DNA of 40,203 nt from NCBI RefSeq assembly GCF_005217455.1, contig NZ_SZPQ01000041.1, positions 1 through 40,203 of the forward strand. The letters run 5' to 3'. This DNA comes from Martelella alba. Lineage in GTDB: Bacteria > Pseudomonadota > Gammaproteobacteria > Enterobacterales > Enterobacteriaceae. Of the stretch, positions 13,928-21,779 are shown one piece after another (position 1 is the stretch's first letter; the number at the start of each line of letters is the position of its first letter). A program made the translations under genes and the position numbers. Below the pieces are notes generated by a model. It saw only the letters and a program-made list of their open reading frames with translations, was not told where the DNA came from and made no database searches.

Positions 13928-14052
13928 CCCCCTCCCAAATATCAGACCTCCGGCATTTCTGGTGTGTCCTCACCATAGCGAGGTATTGGGCACATACCAG
14001 TTTTGAATGTGATTACGATTTACTCAGAAGACGAGCGAGGGCCATGGCATGA
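13924..14052 (+). CDS. Small ORF (42 aa) with GTG start between ninG and Q
   Basis: GTG at 13924 overlaps the ninG stop (GTGA) and the frame's own stop overlaps the Q start (ATGA), a perfect fit between two real genes. The 42 residues ([20 protein letters not shown] to RRRARAMA) are mildly hydrophobic then basic. Similar short frames sit next to Q in other lambdoid phages. Function unknown. Confidence 0.55.
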   Translation: MTPSQISDLRHFWCVLTIARYWAHTSFECDYDLLRRRARAMA

Positions 14053-14453
14053 GAGACATACAGCAGGTTATGGAAAGGTGGGGGGCTTGGTGTGCAAACA
14101 ATCATGAGGATGTTTACTGGAGCCCTATCGCTGCCGGATTCAAAGGACTGATACCAAGCAAAGTAAAAACAAGAATCCAATGCTCCGATGAAGATGGCCT
14201 AAAAATATCTGAAATCATGGCTGGCCTGCGCGGCAAGCAGCCGGTAACCCATGACCTGCTGTTTGACTATTACGTGTTTGGCAAAACGTTTATGGCGCTG
14301 GCTAATGAGCATCATTGCTCTGATACCCATATTGGGAAAAAGCTACAGAATGCTGAGGGTGTGATTGAGGGGTATTTGATGGCGCTGAATATCACCCTGG
14401 AAATGGACCGGGATATTGACCGTAATTTTTTGAAAAGTGTCATGGTCGCCTGA
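14049..14453 (+). CDS. Q: Late antiterminator Q (short, phage 82/21-like type)
   Basis: A 134-residue protein of the short Q class: [33 protein letters not shown], and a DNA-binding region [20 protein letters not shown] followed by [20 protein letters not shown] engages RNA polymerase paused at the late promoter and lets it pass the leader terminator. The gene is last in the right early operon and lies directly before a promoter-terminator pair, the classic Q arrangement. Confidence 0.9.
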   Translation: MRDIQQVMERWGAWCANNHEDVYWSPIAAGFKGLIPSKVKTRIQCSDEDGLKISEIMAGLRGKQPVTHDLLFDYYVFGKTFMALANEHHCSDTHIGKKLQNAEGVIEGYLMALNITLEMDRDIDRNFLKSVMVA

Positions 14454-14476
14454 CGATAAAATAATTAAGAAAAAAG

Positions 14477-14504
14477 TTTACGATCGTAAAAATTGCGATA
14501 TTCT
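14477..14504 (+). promoter_or_regulatory. Late promoter (pR'-like)
   Basis: Downstream of Q: -35 TTTACG (14477-14482), 16-base spacer, -10 TATTCT (14499-14504). With the terminator 44 bases beyond, this forms a short leader like lambda pR'-tR'. The Q-binding element would be expected between the -35 and -10. I cannot define it by eye. Confidence 0.55.
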
Positions 14505-14547
14505 GATAAGAGTGACGACTACGTCAAAGAGCTTATCGAATTATTAA

Positions 14548-14570
14548 GGCTGCCACCTGGCGGCCTTTTT
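14548..14570 (+). terminator. Late leader terminator (tR'-like), Q target
   Basis: GGCTGCC-ACCT-GGCGGCC hairpin (one G-T pair) followed by TTTTTG. It would stop late transcription until Q is made. No gene lies between the promoter and this terminator. Confidence 0.8.
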
Positions 14571-14667
14571 GCGTTTCCAGCCTGTCTCGGATTTCCCCAG
14601 TACCAATTACGGCAGGCGATTTTTATTCCCCACACAGCGCCAACCCGAATCCTACGGGAGGTGGAGC

Positions 14668-15024
14668 ATGTACCGAATGAATGACAAATCTGATATCGCC
14701 ACTCACGGCGGCGCATTAGTCACGCTGCTATCCAGCCTGATGGGATTAACCACAATGGAAATGTTTTACATCGTCATTGCGCTGATCGGGGCGGTCATAT
14801 CTCTACTGGGCTATCTGGACAAACGTAAGACCGAAAAACTGAATCGGTCAGTGGCCCTGGAGCGGGCAGCATTCGATCAGCAGCGGACAAAGGCCATTGT
14901 TGATTTTCTGAAAGGTTCCCCGTCGCACGATTCCAGCCAGGCGGCCCAAGTCGTTCAGAAAGTAAACCAGATTTTGGTCGAGACGGAGCAAACAGATGGC
15001 AATGTCACCGCAGCTGAGGAATAA
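14668..15024 (+). CDS. Holin-type membrane protein
   Basis: A 118-residue protein starting MYRMNDKSDIATHGG at 14668, where GGAGGTGG precedes the ATG; the longer frame from 14569 has no SD and overlaps the terminator. Two hydrophobic segments (about residues 16-30 and 33-50: LVTLLSSLMGL and MFYIVIALIGAVISLLGYL) are followed by a long charged cytoplasmic tail. It overlaps the endolysin gene by 29 bases. The place before a SAR-endolysin makes a holin or pinholin role likely. The family is not certain. Confidence 0.75.
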   Translation: MYRMNDKSDIATHGGALVTLLSSLMGLTTMEMFYIVIALIGAVISLLGYLDKRKTEKLNRSVALERAAFDQQRTKAIVDFLKGSPSHDSSQAAQVVQKVNQILVETEQTDGNVTAAEE

Positions 15025-15493
15025 GGTTATATCAGCCGCCACAGGTGGAGCTATAGCCATCATCGTTGCTTATCTCCCTGGTCAGTACGGTGTAGAAGGG
15101 ACCACGCATTATGCGTTTAAGGATCCCGGCGGCGTTTGGACAGTTTGCGATGGTCATACAGGTAACGATGTAATCCCAGGCAAATATTATTCCGATGAGG
15201 AGTGCGGGATATTGCTCGAAAGGGATTTGACCCCGGTAAAAAAAGCTGTTGATTCCACCGTGAAGGTGAAAATAGACAACTACACCCGCGCCGCGCTTTA
15301 TTCATTCGCTTTCAATGTTGGCATCACCGCTTATAAAAACTCCGCACTGCTGCGCCACCTGAACGCCGGTGATATTACCCACGCATGCAATGACCTGCGG
15401 CAATGGGTCTATGTGAACGGACAGCGGAACAAGGGCTTGATTAACCGCCGTGAAATCGATCGCCAACTTTGTTTCATGGGACAGCAAAAATGA
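14996..15493 (+). CDS. SAR endolysin, GH24 lysozyme
   Basis: A 165-residue muramidase. Residues about 11-27 (VISAATGGAIAIIVAYL) form a weakly hydrophobic, Gly/Ala-rich signal-anchor-release segment, so the enzyme can be exported by Sec and wait tethered in the membrane. The catalytic triad of T4-type lysozymes is readable as Glu34 (YGVEG), Asp43 (FKDPGG) and Thr49 (VWTVCDGHTG). Cys51 could take part in the disulphide control known in SAR endolysins of this type. The C-terminal TRAALYSFAFNVG and NRREIDRQLCF are typical. Confidence 0.93.
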   Translation: MAMSPQLRNKVISAATGGAIAIIVAYLPGQYGVEGTTHYAFKDPGGVWTVCDGHTGNDVIPGKYYSDEECGILLERDLTPVKKAVDSTVKVKIDNYTRAALYSFAFNVGITAYKNSALLRHLNAGDITHACNDLRQWVYVNGQRNKGLINRREIDRQLCFMGQQK

Positions 15494-15909
15494 TCAACAA
15501 AATCGCTGTCGCGGTGACGATTATCCTCGTCATGATATTTGGCATTCTGGCCTGGGTCGCGTTCCACTATTACGGGAAATACTCCAGCGAAGTGACCACC
15601 AACGCCACACTTACCAAGGAAAACAAATCTGCTGCGCTGGTGGTCGCTAATCAGGAACGGCTCGTAAATATTTTCAACACCATCGCCGGGGCAACGCTCA
15701 ATGAACAGGCCAAAAACAAATCCGACAGCCAGGAAAGGGAAGTGGTTATCCAAACCGTTCTCAAAACTGAGCCGTGCGCTGTTACCATTGTGCCTGCTGC
15801 CGCTGCTACAGTCCTGCTCGACCACTACAACGCAATACGTCAAAACACCGGTGCCGCCGATACCGGCCAGTTTGACGCAACAGTGTCCAGTCAGCCCGCC
15901 ACCAAGTGA
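15490..15909 (+). CDS. Rz: Rz inner-membrane spanin
   Basis: A 139-residue i-spanin: one N-terminal transmembrane helix (about residues 4-24, VAVTIILVMIFGILAWVAF), then a periplasmic helical stretch. It overlaps the endolysin stop by ATGA and contains the Rz1 gene in another frame. With Rz1 it fuses inner and outer membranes in the last lysis step. Confidence 0.88.
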   Translation: MINKIAVAVTIILVMIFGILAWVAFHYYGKYSSEVTTNATLTKENKSAALVVANQERLVNIFNTIAGATLNEQAKNKSDSQEREVVIQTVLKTEPCAVTIVPAAAATVLLDHYNAIRQNTGAADTGQFDATVSSQPATK

Positions 15910-16024
15910 CCCGCTGACCTATGGCGCTGCGGTGGAATGGGATGAGGCATTGCTAACTGACCTGCAAAACTGCAACGCCCAATTATCCGGTATTCGTCAA
16001 ATCGAGGCCGAGAGACAGAAATGA
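15701..16024 (+). CDS. Rz1: Rz1 outer-membrane lipoprotein spanin, overlapping Rz
   Basis: A 107-residue frame that starts inside Rz in the +1 frame and extends 115 bases beyond it. A lipobox LLQSC places the lipidated cysteine at residue 39, followed by a Pro-rich segment (TPVPPIPASLTQQCPVSPPPSD), the signature of Rz1. The pre-lipobox region is longer than usual; no nearer in-frame Met exists, so either the long n-region is real or a non-ATG start closer to the lipobox is used. Confidence 0.88.
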   Translation: MNRPKTNPTARKGKWLSKPFSKLSRALLPLCLLPLLQSCSTTTTQYVKTPVPPIPASLTQQCPVSPPPSDPLTYGAAVEWDEALLTDLQNCNAQLSGIRQIEAERQK

Positions 16025-16338
16025 TTAAAAAGCTTATCGCATGGTTCTACGCCATTTATTTCACTCCAGTTGCCGCAACGCCGGCGACCGAAACCCAACC
16101 ATCCGAGGTAAAAACCGTGACTGACATTACCGCATCTGATACCACTACCGCACAGACCGCAGTTGATCCGACCGTAGCCGTCGACCCGACCGCTACTATC
16201 CAGCCGACACCAGTGCAGGAAGTAAAAACCGGCGTTGCCGACTTTGAAGCCGCATACAAATTTGTTGTGGCCGGCATTGAGCAGCTCGGCGCCGGTGCTG
16301 AAGACGAATTGAAGGCGCTGGCAAAGAAATACCTGTAA
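16021..16338 (+). CDS. Hypothetical exported or anchored protein after the lysis cassette
   Basis: A 105-residue protein overlapping Rz1 by ATGA. Residues 1-19 (MIKKLIAWFYAIYFTPVAA) look like a signal peptide or anchor. Residues 20-65 are a Thr/Pro/Val-rich low-complexity linker (with VDPTVAVDPTATIQPT), and the C-terminal 40 residues are helical. Function not recognised. Its linkage suggests late expression. Confidence 0.6.
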   Translation: MIKKLIAWFYAIYFTPVAATPATETQPSEVKTVTDITASDTTTAQTAVDPTVAVDPTATIQPTPVQEVKTGVADFEAAYKFVVAGIEQLGAGAEDELKALAKKYL

Positions 16339-16605
16339 TCAGTGCAAGGCCCATCAAGGTGGGCCTGACAGTGATTATAGCGTTGTATCTTCGCTGTCTC
16401 CCCGCTTTAACGATGACCGTAGCCACCGGAAGGTGGGAACTCCTCTGCGTGAGTGGGTGGGGTTAATCAATAAAGATGCATACCAGGGCTTACCGTATCG
16501 CTGCGGGTTCCCCTTTCATGGTAGCGGCACCGGCTATGGTAGCAAACGGGGTGCGTTAATTTAGATAATTCTGTATTTTTTATAAAATTCAGAATTTACA
16601 ACTAA
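16339..16605. other. Non-coding stretch after lysis genes
   Basis: Contains a perfect 7-bp hairpin AGGCCCA/TGGGCCT at 16347-16366 with no T-tract, a G-rich segment near 16420-16465, and a 27-codon frame at 16475-16558 without a clear SD that I do not support as a gene. AT content rises sharply after 16550. A cos site could lie in this region or just before terS, but I see no diagnostic signal. Confidence 0.4.
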
Positions 16606-16791
16606 AAAATAAGCATAATTCAGTTAGGAGTTGTCAAAAAAACCGGGATTATATTTCAACGAACAGTTGAATATGCTGAATGGAAAAGAAGAAATTTACA
16701 GTTGACCCCCAACAGCGCAAACGAAACCTATTGCTACCTGCTGGACAGGATGTTTACCGAGTTCGCGCCGCTTATCAAAAAAGAAGAATAA
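16606..16791 (+). pseudogene. Start-less small ORF
   Basis: Frame open from 16606 to a TAA at 16791 and clearly protein-like (TGIIFQRTVEYAEWKRRN and then TPNSANETYCYLLDRMFTEF). A strong TAGGAG lies at 16625-16630, but no ATG, GTG or TTG follows at working distance in this frame; the sequence there is TTGTC then seven A. A frameshift in the A-run or a lost ATG would explain it. The in-frame TTG at 16702 would give only the last 29 residues. Function unknown. Confidence 0.4.
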
Positions 16792-16866
16792 AATTTTGAC
16801 GTGCGGCTTCGTCTTTGCATTCCGTTGGTGCTAGCGTGAAATCTCCTTTACTGATGGGGGATTGCG

Positions 16867-17088
16867 ATGTTAGAGGATTATTTTGCCGGCAGTTCGCGTA
16901 CCGAAGAGGAAGCGAGGACTAAGCATCAAAGATTATTAGCCGTTCAGGCAGCACTTGAAATAGCAAAAGCTTCTGCTGGCTCTTCGGATGCATGCACTGG
17001 TTCGAAAGTTGAGATTGACATGAGAGATGCAGGTGAGCAGGTAACAATATTAGCTGATGCCATTCAGGCCGCTTTAGAAATTAAATAA
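16867..17088 (+). CDS. Hypothetical protein (73 aa) before terS
   Basis: A 73-residue, mostly helical acidic protein (MLEDYFAGSSRTEEEARTKH; later EIDMRDAGEQVTILADAIQ). GGGGG lies 7 bases before the ATG. It is followed by a terminator, so it may be the last gene of a short transcript. No family recognised, though small frames like it precede terS in related prophages. Confidence 0.6.
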   Translation: MLEDYFAGSSRTEEEARTKHQRLLAVQAALEIAKASAGSSDACTGSKVEIDMRDAGEQVTILADAIQAALEIK

Positions 17089-17112
17089 GAATAAATTGCA
17101 ATATTCAAACGA

Positions 17113-17134
17113 GCCGCCTTCGGGCGGTTTTTTT
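17113..17134 (+). terminator. Intrinsic terminator upstream of terS
   Basis: GCCGCC-TTCG-GGCGGT hairpin with a stable UUCG tetraloop and seven T. It separates the 73-residue gene from the packaging genes and would require Q-modified polymerase to be passed. Confidence 0.88.
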
Positions 17135-17145
17135 ATGGAGTCAAC

Positions 17146-18120
17146 ATGGCTAAACCGGACTGGGGCGAGCTTCAGCAACGGTTCCTGTCCGATCACGCCA
17201 AATCTGGCATATCACCCAAAGAATGGTGTGAAGAGCAGGGGCTGAACTACACATCTGCTCGTCGATACATCAAAAAGCCGACTGCGCAAAAAACTGCACA
17301 AAGAAAATTGCGCACTGCGCAGGCTGAAAAGAGCGCAGAAAAGCTGGTCGCCAATGAAGCGCTGACAAAACAGCAACGCAATTTTGTCGCGGAATACCTG
17401 AAAGACGGCAATGCGACACAAGCGGCTATCAGGGCCGGCTACAGCGTAAAGAGCGCCGAGCAAATCGGTTATCAACTCCTTCAGAAAACTCCAGTTGCGC
17501 AGGAAATCGCGCAGCAGCAAAAAGCATCTGCGCAGCGCACGCTTATTGAAGCTGACGATGTCCTCGAAAAAATGTGGCAACTGGCCACCTTCGACGCCAA
17601 CGAACTGGCCGAGTATCGCCGGGGCTGCTGCCGCCGCTGTTGGGGTGTTGATCACAAGTATCAATGGACCGAGGACGAATATAACGCCGCGGTCGAAAAA
17701 GCCGAGTTACGTGATAAGCCGATTCCCGATAATTCTGGCGGAATGGATTACAACCCGACACGCGAGCCGTACCCAGATTGCCCGCATTGTGGTGGAGAGG
17801 GGATAGGGCGTGTTTTTCTCCACGATACGCGCAACCTTTCGCCTCTCGCTCGATTGGCCTACTCCGGCGTGAAGATTGGTAAGGGCACCATCGAGATGAC
17901 CAGCATCAGCCGGGAGAAAATGCTCGAAAACGTGGCTCGTCACCTGGGCTTGTTCGACTCCAAGAACGCAAGGCGCCTACAGGAATTGGAGATGGAGCGC
18001 CGAGAACTGGATAACGGCGCAGCCAAGAAGCAATCCGGGCAACACAGCGGCCCCGAGGATGATTATAAATTACAGGCGCTGACACCCGATGAACCTCTCC
18101 CAGAGAATCCAATCCTTTGA
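17146..18120 (+). CDS. terS: Terminase small subunit with zinc-binding insert
   Basis: A 324-residue protein. The N-terminal ~45 residues resemble a short HTH (WCEEQGLNYTSARRYI). Residues 70-130 are the Terminase_2 core (ALTKQQRNFVAEYLKDGNATQAAIRAGY), which recognises the packaging site. Between residues 161 and 215 two Cys pairs (CCRRC and CPHCGGEG) likely form a zinc finger. The C-terminus is charged. It is longer than the ~150-180 residues of simple TerS proteins because of the finger domain. It overlaps terL by 32 bases. Confidence 0.9.
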   Translation: MAKPDWGELQQRFLSDHAKSGISPKEWCEEQGLNYTSARRYIKKPTAQKTAQRKLRTAQAEKSAEKLVANEALTKQQRNFVAEYLKDGNATQAAIRAGYSVKSAEQIGYQLLQKTPVAQEIAQQQKASAQRTLIEADDVLEKMWQLATFDANELAEYRRGCCRRCWGVDHKYQWTEDEYNAAVEKAELRDKPIPDNSGGMDYNPTREPYPDCPHCGGEGIGRVFLHDTRNLSPLARLAYSGVKIGKGTIEMTSISREKMLENVARHLGLFDSKNARRLQELEMERRELDNGAAKKQSGQHSGPEDDYKLQALTPDEPLPENPIL

Positions 18121-19417
18121 AGGGCCCGTAGCGCTTACACCAAAACAGGCAAACATCTACGTTTGGGGTTGGCAGCCAAAGGCGCGGTTTCGTGATGCGG
18201 TGTGTGGCCGGCGGTTCGGTAAAACGTTCCTGGGCAAAGCGGAGATGCGCCGAGCCGCACGTCTGGCTGATCGCTGGGACGTCAGCATTGAGGATGAAAT
18301 CTGGTATTGCGCCCCGACGCAAAAACAGGCAAAGCGGGTATTCTGGCGCCGCCTGAAACAGGCAATTCCTCGCCACTGGCGTGACGGCAAACCAAACGAA
18401 ACTGAGTTATCGATCACCCTACTGAGCGGGCATATCATCCGCTGCGTGGGCCTGAATAATTACGATGACCTGCGTGGTTCGGGACTGTTCTTCGTCTTGA
18501 TAGATGAATGGGCTGACTGCCCGTATGAAGCATGGGAAGAAGTCATCCGGCCCATGCTTTCAACCTGCAAATATACGGTTGATGGCATTGAGCATGTTGG
18601 CGGCCATGCGCTGCGCATCGGAACGCCGAAGGGTTTTAACCATTGCTATGACACATGGTTGGATGGGCAGGAAGGGCGCCAGCCAGATCACAAAAGCTGG
18701 CTTTACACTTCAGTTCAAGGCGGTAACGTCCCGCCGGAAGAAATTGAAGCGGCCAAGCGGAAGATGGACCCGCGTACGTACCGGCAGGAATACGAGGCCA
18801 GTTTCGAGAACTACCAGGGCGTTGTTTATTACTGTTTCGACCGCCGTCTCAATCATACCGACGAAACAATCCAACCCGGCGATGTTTTGCACATCGGGAT
18901 GGATTTCAACGTTGGGAAAATGGCCGCGGTGGTATATGTCATGCGAAACGGGCTTCCCTGCGCAGTCGATGAGTTGATGGATATTTTTGACACGCCGGCG
19001 ATGGTAGAGAAAATAAAATCGCGTTTTACGGATCACTCCATAACGGTCTATCCGGATGCTTCCGGAGATAATCGAAAATCTCAAAACGCTAGCGAATCCG
19101 ATTTGTCCCTGCTGAAAAAAGCCGGTTTCACTGTTCGCGTTAACCCATCAAACCCCGCTGTCAAGGACCGGGTTAATTCAATGAACGCCATGCTGTGCAA
19201 CACCTACGGTGAACGGCGTTTGCTGATTAATACGCACAAATGCCCGAAATTCACGCAATGCCAGGAGCGGCAAGTCTACAACGAACATGGCGAGCCTGAT
19301 AAAAAAAGCGGATTTGACCACGGCAATGATGCCGGCACTTATCCGATTGCATATCTATTCCCAATCAAAGAACGTGTTGTTACCAAAACGACAAATATTC
19401 CAATTATGGGACGTTAA
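18089..19417 (+). CDS. terL: Terminase large subunit
   Basis: A 442-residue packaging ATPase-nuclease. Walker A CGRRFGKT (39-46), Walker B FFVLIDE (134-140) and coupling motif GTPKG (178-182) mark the motor. The RNase H-like nuclease has acidic residues Asp272 in HIGMDFNVG, Asp323 in VYPDASG, and an Asp in FDHGNDAGTYPIAYL near the C-terminus. All motifs intact. The ATG overlaps the terS end. The SD is poor, so coupling with terS is likely. Confidence 0.95.
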   Translation: MNLSQRIQSFEGPVALTPKQANIYVWGWQPKARFRDAVCGRRFGKTFLGKAEMRRAARLADRWDVSIEDEIWYCAPTQKQAKRVFWRRLKQAIPRHWRDGKPNETELSITLLSGHIIRCVGLNNYDDLRGSGLFFVLIDEWADCPYEAWEEVIRPMLSTCKYTVDGIEHVGGHALRIGTPKGFNHCYDTWLDGQEGRQPDHKSWLYTSVQGGNVPPEEIEAAKRKMDPRTYRQEYEASFENYQGVVYYCFDRRLNHTDETIQPGDVLHIGMDFNVGKMAAVVYVMRNGLPCAVDELMDIFDTPAMVEKIKSRFTDHSITVYPDASGDNRKSQNASESDLSLLKKAGFTVRVNPSNPAVKDRVNSMNAMLCNTYGERRLLINTHKCPKFTQCQERQVYNEHGEPDKKSGFDHGNDAGTYPIAYLFPIKERVVTKTTNIPIMGR

Positions 19418-19419
19418 TC

Positions 19420-19602
19420 ATGGCAATTAATATCAAACCCTCTCATGAGGGCATGTTACATCACGCACTCGGAATTCCGGAAGGGCAGAAAATTCCGGTA
19501 AAAAAATTGGAGCAGGCAAAAAAATCTTTCGATCCACACATGCGGGAAATGGCAACCTTTGCTCTCAATGCACGCGGTTTTGTTCACAAAGGCAAAAAAT
19601 AA
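19420..19602 (+). CDS. Small conserved packaging-module protein (60 aa)
   Basis: A 60-residue basic protein (MAINIKPSHEGMLHHALGIP, then KIPVKKLEQAKKS), placed 2 bases after terL and directly abutting the portal gene. Short frames with this GxLHxxLGxPxGxKIP pattern are common between terL and portal in phages, and their role is not established. Confidence 0.75.
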   Translation: MAINIKPSHEGMLHHALGIPEGQKIPVKKLEQAKKSFDPHMREMATFALNARGFVHKGKK

Positions 19603-21054
19603 ATGTTCAGGACGATTCAGGAAACGTGGGCGAAAGATAAAGACATGCCGGAGCGTTCCTGGCGTCTGATGGTGTTACGCAAGGTACTCAATGGCCAGCT
19701 TTACGACAACATAAAAAACGATTTTAGCAAAGAGGCGAATAATGTAGGGGAATACATTCCATTGCGTCAGCGCCGCCCATCCGTACGCTCTAATCTGTGT
19801 CGCACGGTTGTAGATGACAGCGTTTCATTACTTTTTGGTGAAGATCACTTCCCCGTTATTGATGTGAGAGACCAGAAGTCTAAAGAAAATCTCACTCTTT
19901 TGATTAAAGAAGTCAGACTGAATGAAGTAATGATAGATGCGGCCACAAAGGGGTCGGTTGGATCTGTCGCTATTTTATTCACTGTCATTAAAGAGAGAGT
20001 ATTTCTTCGCGTTTTGGAAACGGAATATCTGACGCCAATATTTGATCCTGATGCTCCGGACACGTTAAAGAGTGTCAGGGAGCAATACAAGGTCGCTGGT
20101 AGCGATTTGAAAAAAATTGGTTATAGCGTAGCACCAGATGAGGAAGGTGCTGATTTCTGGTTCAGGCGCGAGTGGAATTCACAACAAGAGGCATGGTATT
20201 CACCGGCTAAAGTTTCCTATGGAGAGCCGACTGAAATCGACAAAGCCAAAACGGTAACGCATAACCTTGGTTTTGTGCCAGTTGTATGGATTAAAAATTT
20301 ACCGGGTGGCAATGATATCGACGGCACGCCAACCATGTGCGATGAGTCGATAGATTGTCAGATAGAGATTGACTATCAACTTTCCCAGGTGGGACGTGGT
20401 CTCAAATTCATGTCTGACCCAACGCTCGTGCTTAAACAGGATGAGGCGGCACAAGGGGGACAGCCTATCGTTAAGGGAGCCAACAATGCTCTCGTTGTCC
20501 CTCCTGGTGGCGATGCAAAACTGCTTGAGATTAATGGTGGCGCATCAGAGGCGGTTATTTCTTATGTCAAACATCTGCGAGAAATCGCATTGGAAAACAT
20601 GCATGGCAATAAAGCCAGCAATGAGAAAATAGCCGCCGCTCAGTCTGGCCGCGCTATGGAAATTATGAACCAAGCGCTCATTTGGTTAGCCGACCGGCTT
20701 TCTATAAGTTATGGCGAGGGTGCCATCATTGAACTTATTGGCATGATTTTCCAAGCGTCACGAAAAATTAAGCTCAAATTCAAGGATGGTTCAGAGGTCG
20801 GTGAGTTTGCTGATAGCTTAACACCTGTACTTATCTGGCCTCCATGGTACACCGCTACCGCGCAGGACATCATGAACACCGCGAGCACTCTCGTTCGCCT
20901 TGTCGATTCCGGCTTGCTCACGCGTCTTACCGCTATCAAAGCCCTGGCGGCTCAATTTGATATCGAAAACGCAGAGGCAGAATCGAAAATGGCCTTTGCT
21001 GAATTGCTAGCACGGAATACTCCGGCGCAAGTTAAGGCAAATATCAATGAATAA
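19603..21054 (+). CDS. Portal protein
   Basis: A 483-residue portal, the dodecameric ring through which DNA enters the head. It resembles the SPP1 gp6-like portals: GEYIPLRQRRPSVRSNLCRT and VDDSVSLLFGEDHFP near the N-terminus, the acidic DESIDCQIEIDYQLS, and a long helical C-terminal region with ASNEKIAAAQSGRAMEIMNQ. The start immediately follows the previous stop. A CGGGA/TCCCG hairpin without T-tract follows the gene (near 21056). Confidence 0.88.
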   Translation: MFRTIQETWAKDKDMPERSWRLMVLRKVLNGQLYDNIKNDFSKEANNVGEYIPLRQRRPSVRSNLCRTVVDDSVSLLFGEDHFPVIDVRDQKSKENLTLLIKEVRLNEVMIDAATKGSVGSVAILFTVIKERVFLRVLETEYLTPIFDPDAPDTLKSVREQYKVAGSDLKKIGYSVAPDEEGADFWFRREWNSQQEAWYSPAKVSYGEPTEIDKAKTVTHNLGFVPVVWIKNLPGGNDIDGTPTMCDESIDCQIEIDYQLSQVGRGLKFMSDPTLVLKQDEAAQGGQPIVKGANNALVVPPGGDAKLLEINGGASEAVISYVKHLREIALENMHGNKASNEKIAAAQSGRAMEIMNQALIWLADRLSISYGEGAIIELIGMIFQASRKIKLKFKDGSEVGEFADSLTPVLIWPPWYTATAQDIMNTASTLVRLVDSGLLTRLTAIKALAAQFDIENAEAESKMAFAELLARNTPAQVKANINE

Positions 21055-21120
21055 TCGGGACTGGTTCCCGTCTAAATATACCTGCTTGACGCGGGTTATT
21101 ATTATCTGGAGATGACCCTG

Positions 21121-21699
21121 ATGGTTGATATTATTAGTCCGCAAAATCCTGAACCGACGCCGAATCCGTCCCCGACTCCTACGCCTCAGCCGGCACCCGC
21201 TAAGTCACAACCACCGGAAGAAAAGACGCATTTTTCATTGGAATATGTTCAAGAGCTTCGAGCGGAAAATGCAAAATATCGGCATAGCGCAAAAGAAGCG
21301 CGTGAACATGCTGATCAGGCAGAACAGTCCGCGCAGAAAGCGAAACAGGATGCTCAAGATAGCATTACCCAAGCGCAGAAAACGGCAAATGACCGAATTA
21401 TCCGAGCTGAGCTTAAGGCTGTGGCTATAAAAGCCGGAATGGTTGATCTCGATGGTTTGAAGTTGGCTGATTTATCAACCGTTGTACTTGATGAAAACGG
21501 CGATGTCAAAGGGGCTGAAGAATTGATGAACAAACTCAAAGAATCGAAACCCTACTTATTCGCTGAGCCGAAAAAAACGACCACTGTAACCGATCCCGTA
21601 CCGCCCAAAGGCGAACCGAAAAAATTTAATGCGAAAACCGCCACTGACGAAGAACGTGCGGCGGAAGCGAAACGCCTCGGCATCAAAATCAAACTCTGA
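21121..21699 (+). CDS. Scaffolding-like protein
   Basis: A 192-residue protein starting MVDIISPQNPEP at 21121, with GGAG 9 bases upstream; the ATG at 21112 overlaps the SD and is unlikely. The sequence has a Pro-rich N-terminus, a long charged coiled coil (residues about 40-95) and an acidic-to-basic C-terminus ending AKRLGIKIKL. This composition and its position between portal and capsid fit phage scaffolds. No protease is visible. Confidence 0.75.
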   Translation: MVDIISPQNPEPTPNPSPTPTPQPAPAKSQPPEEKTHFSLEYVQELRAENAKYRHSAKEAREHADQAEQSAQKAKQDAQDSITQAQKTANDRIIRAELKAVAIKAGMVDLDGLKLADLSTVVLDENGDVKGAEELMNKLKESKPYLFAEPKKTTTVTDPVPPKGEPKKFNAKTATDEERAAEAKRLGIKIKL

Positions 21700-21779
21700 G
21701 GGCGCCTTGGCGCCAATACCCTGTGAGTCCAGACGACGAAGGGAAATGACAAAAATTCTCAATCGTAAGGACAAATATA

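Noticed and set aside
14493-14684. Plus-strand 63-aa ORF after Q
   Set aside because: Starts inside the -10 of the late promoter and runs through the terminator hairpin. No SD.
15409-15843. Minus-strand 144-aa ORF
   Set aside because: Antisense to endolysin and Rz, both firmly identified.
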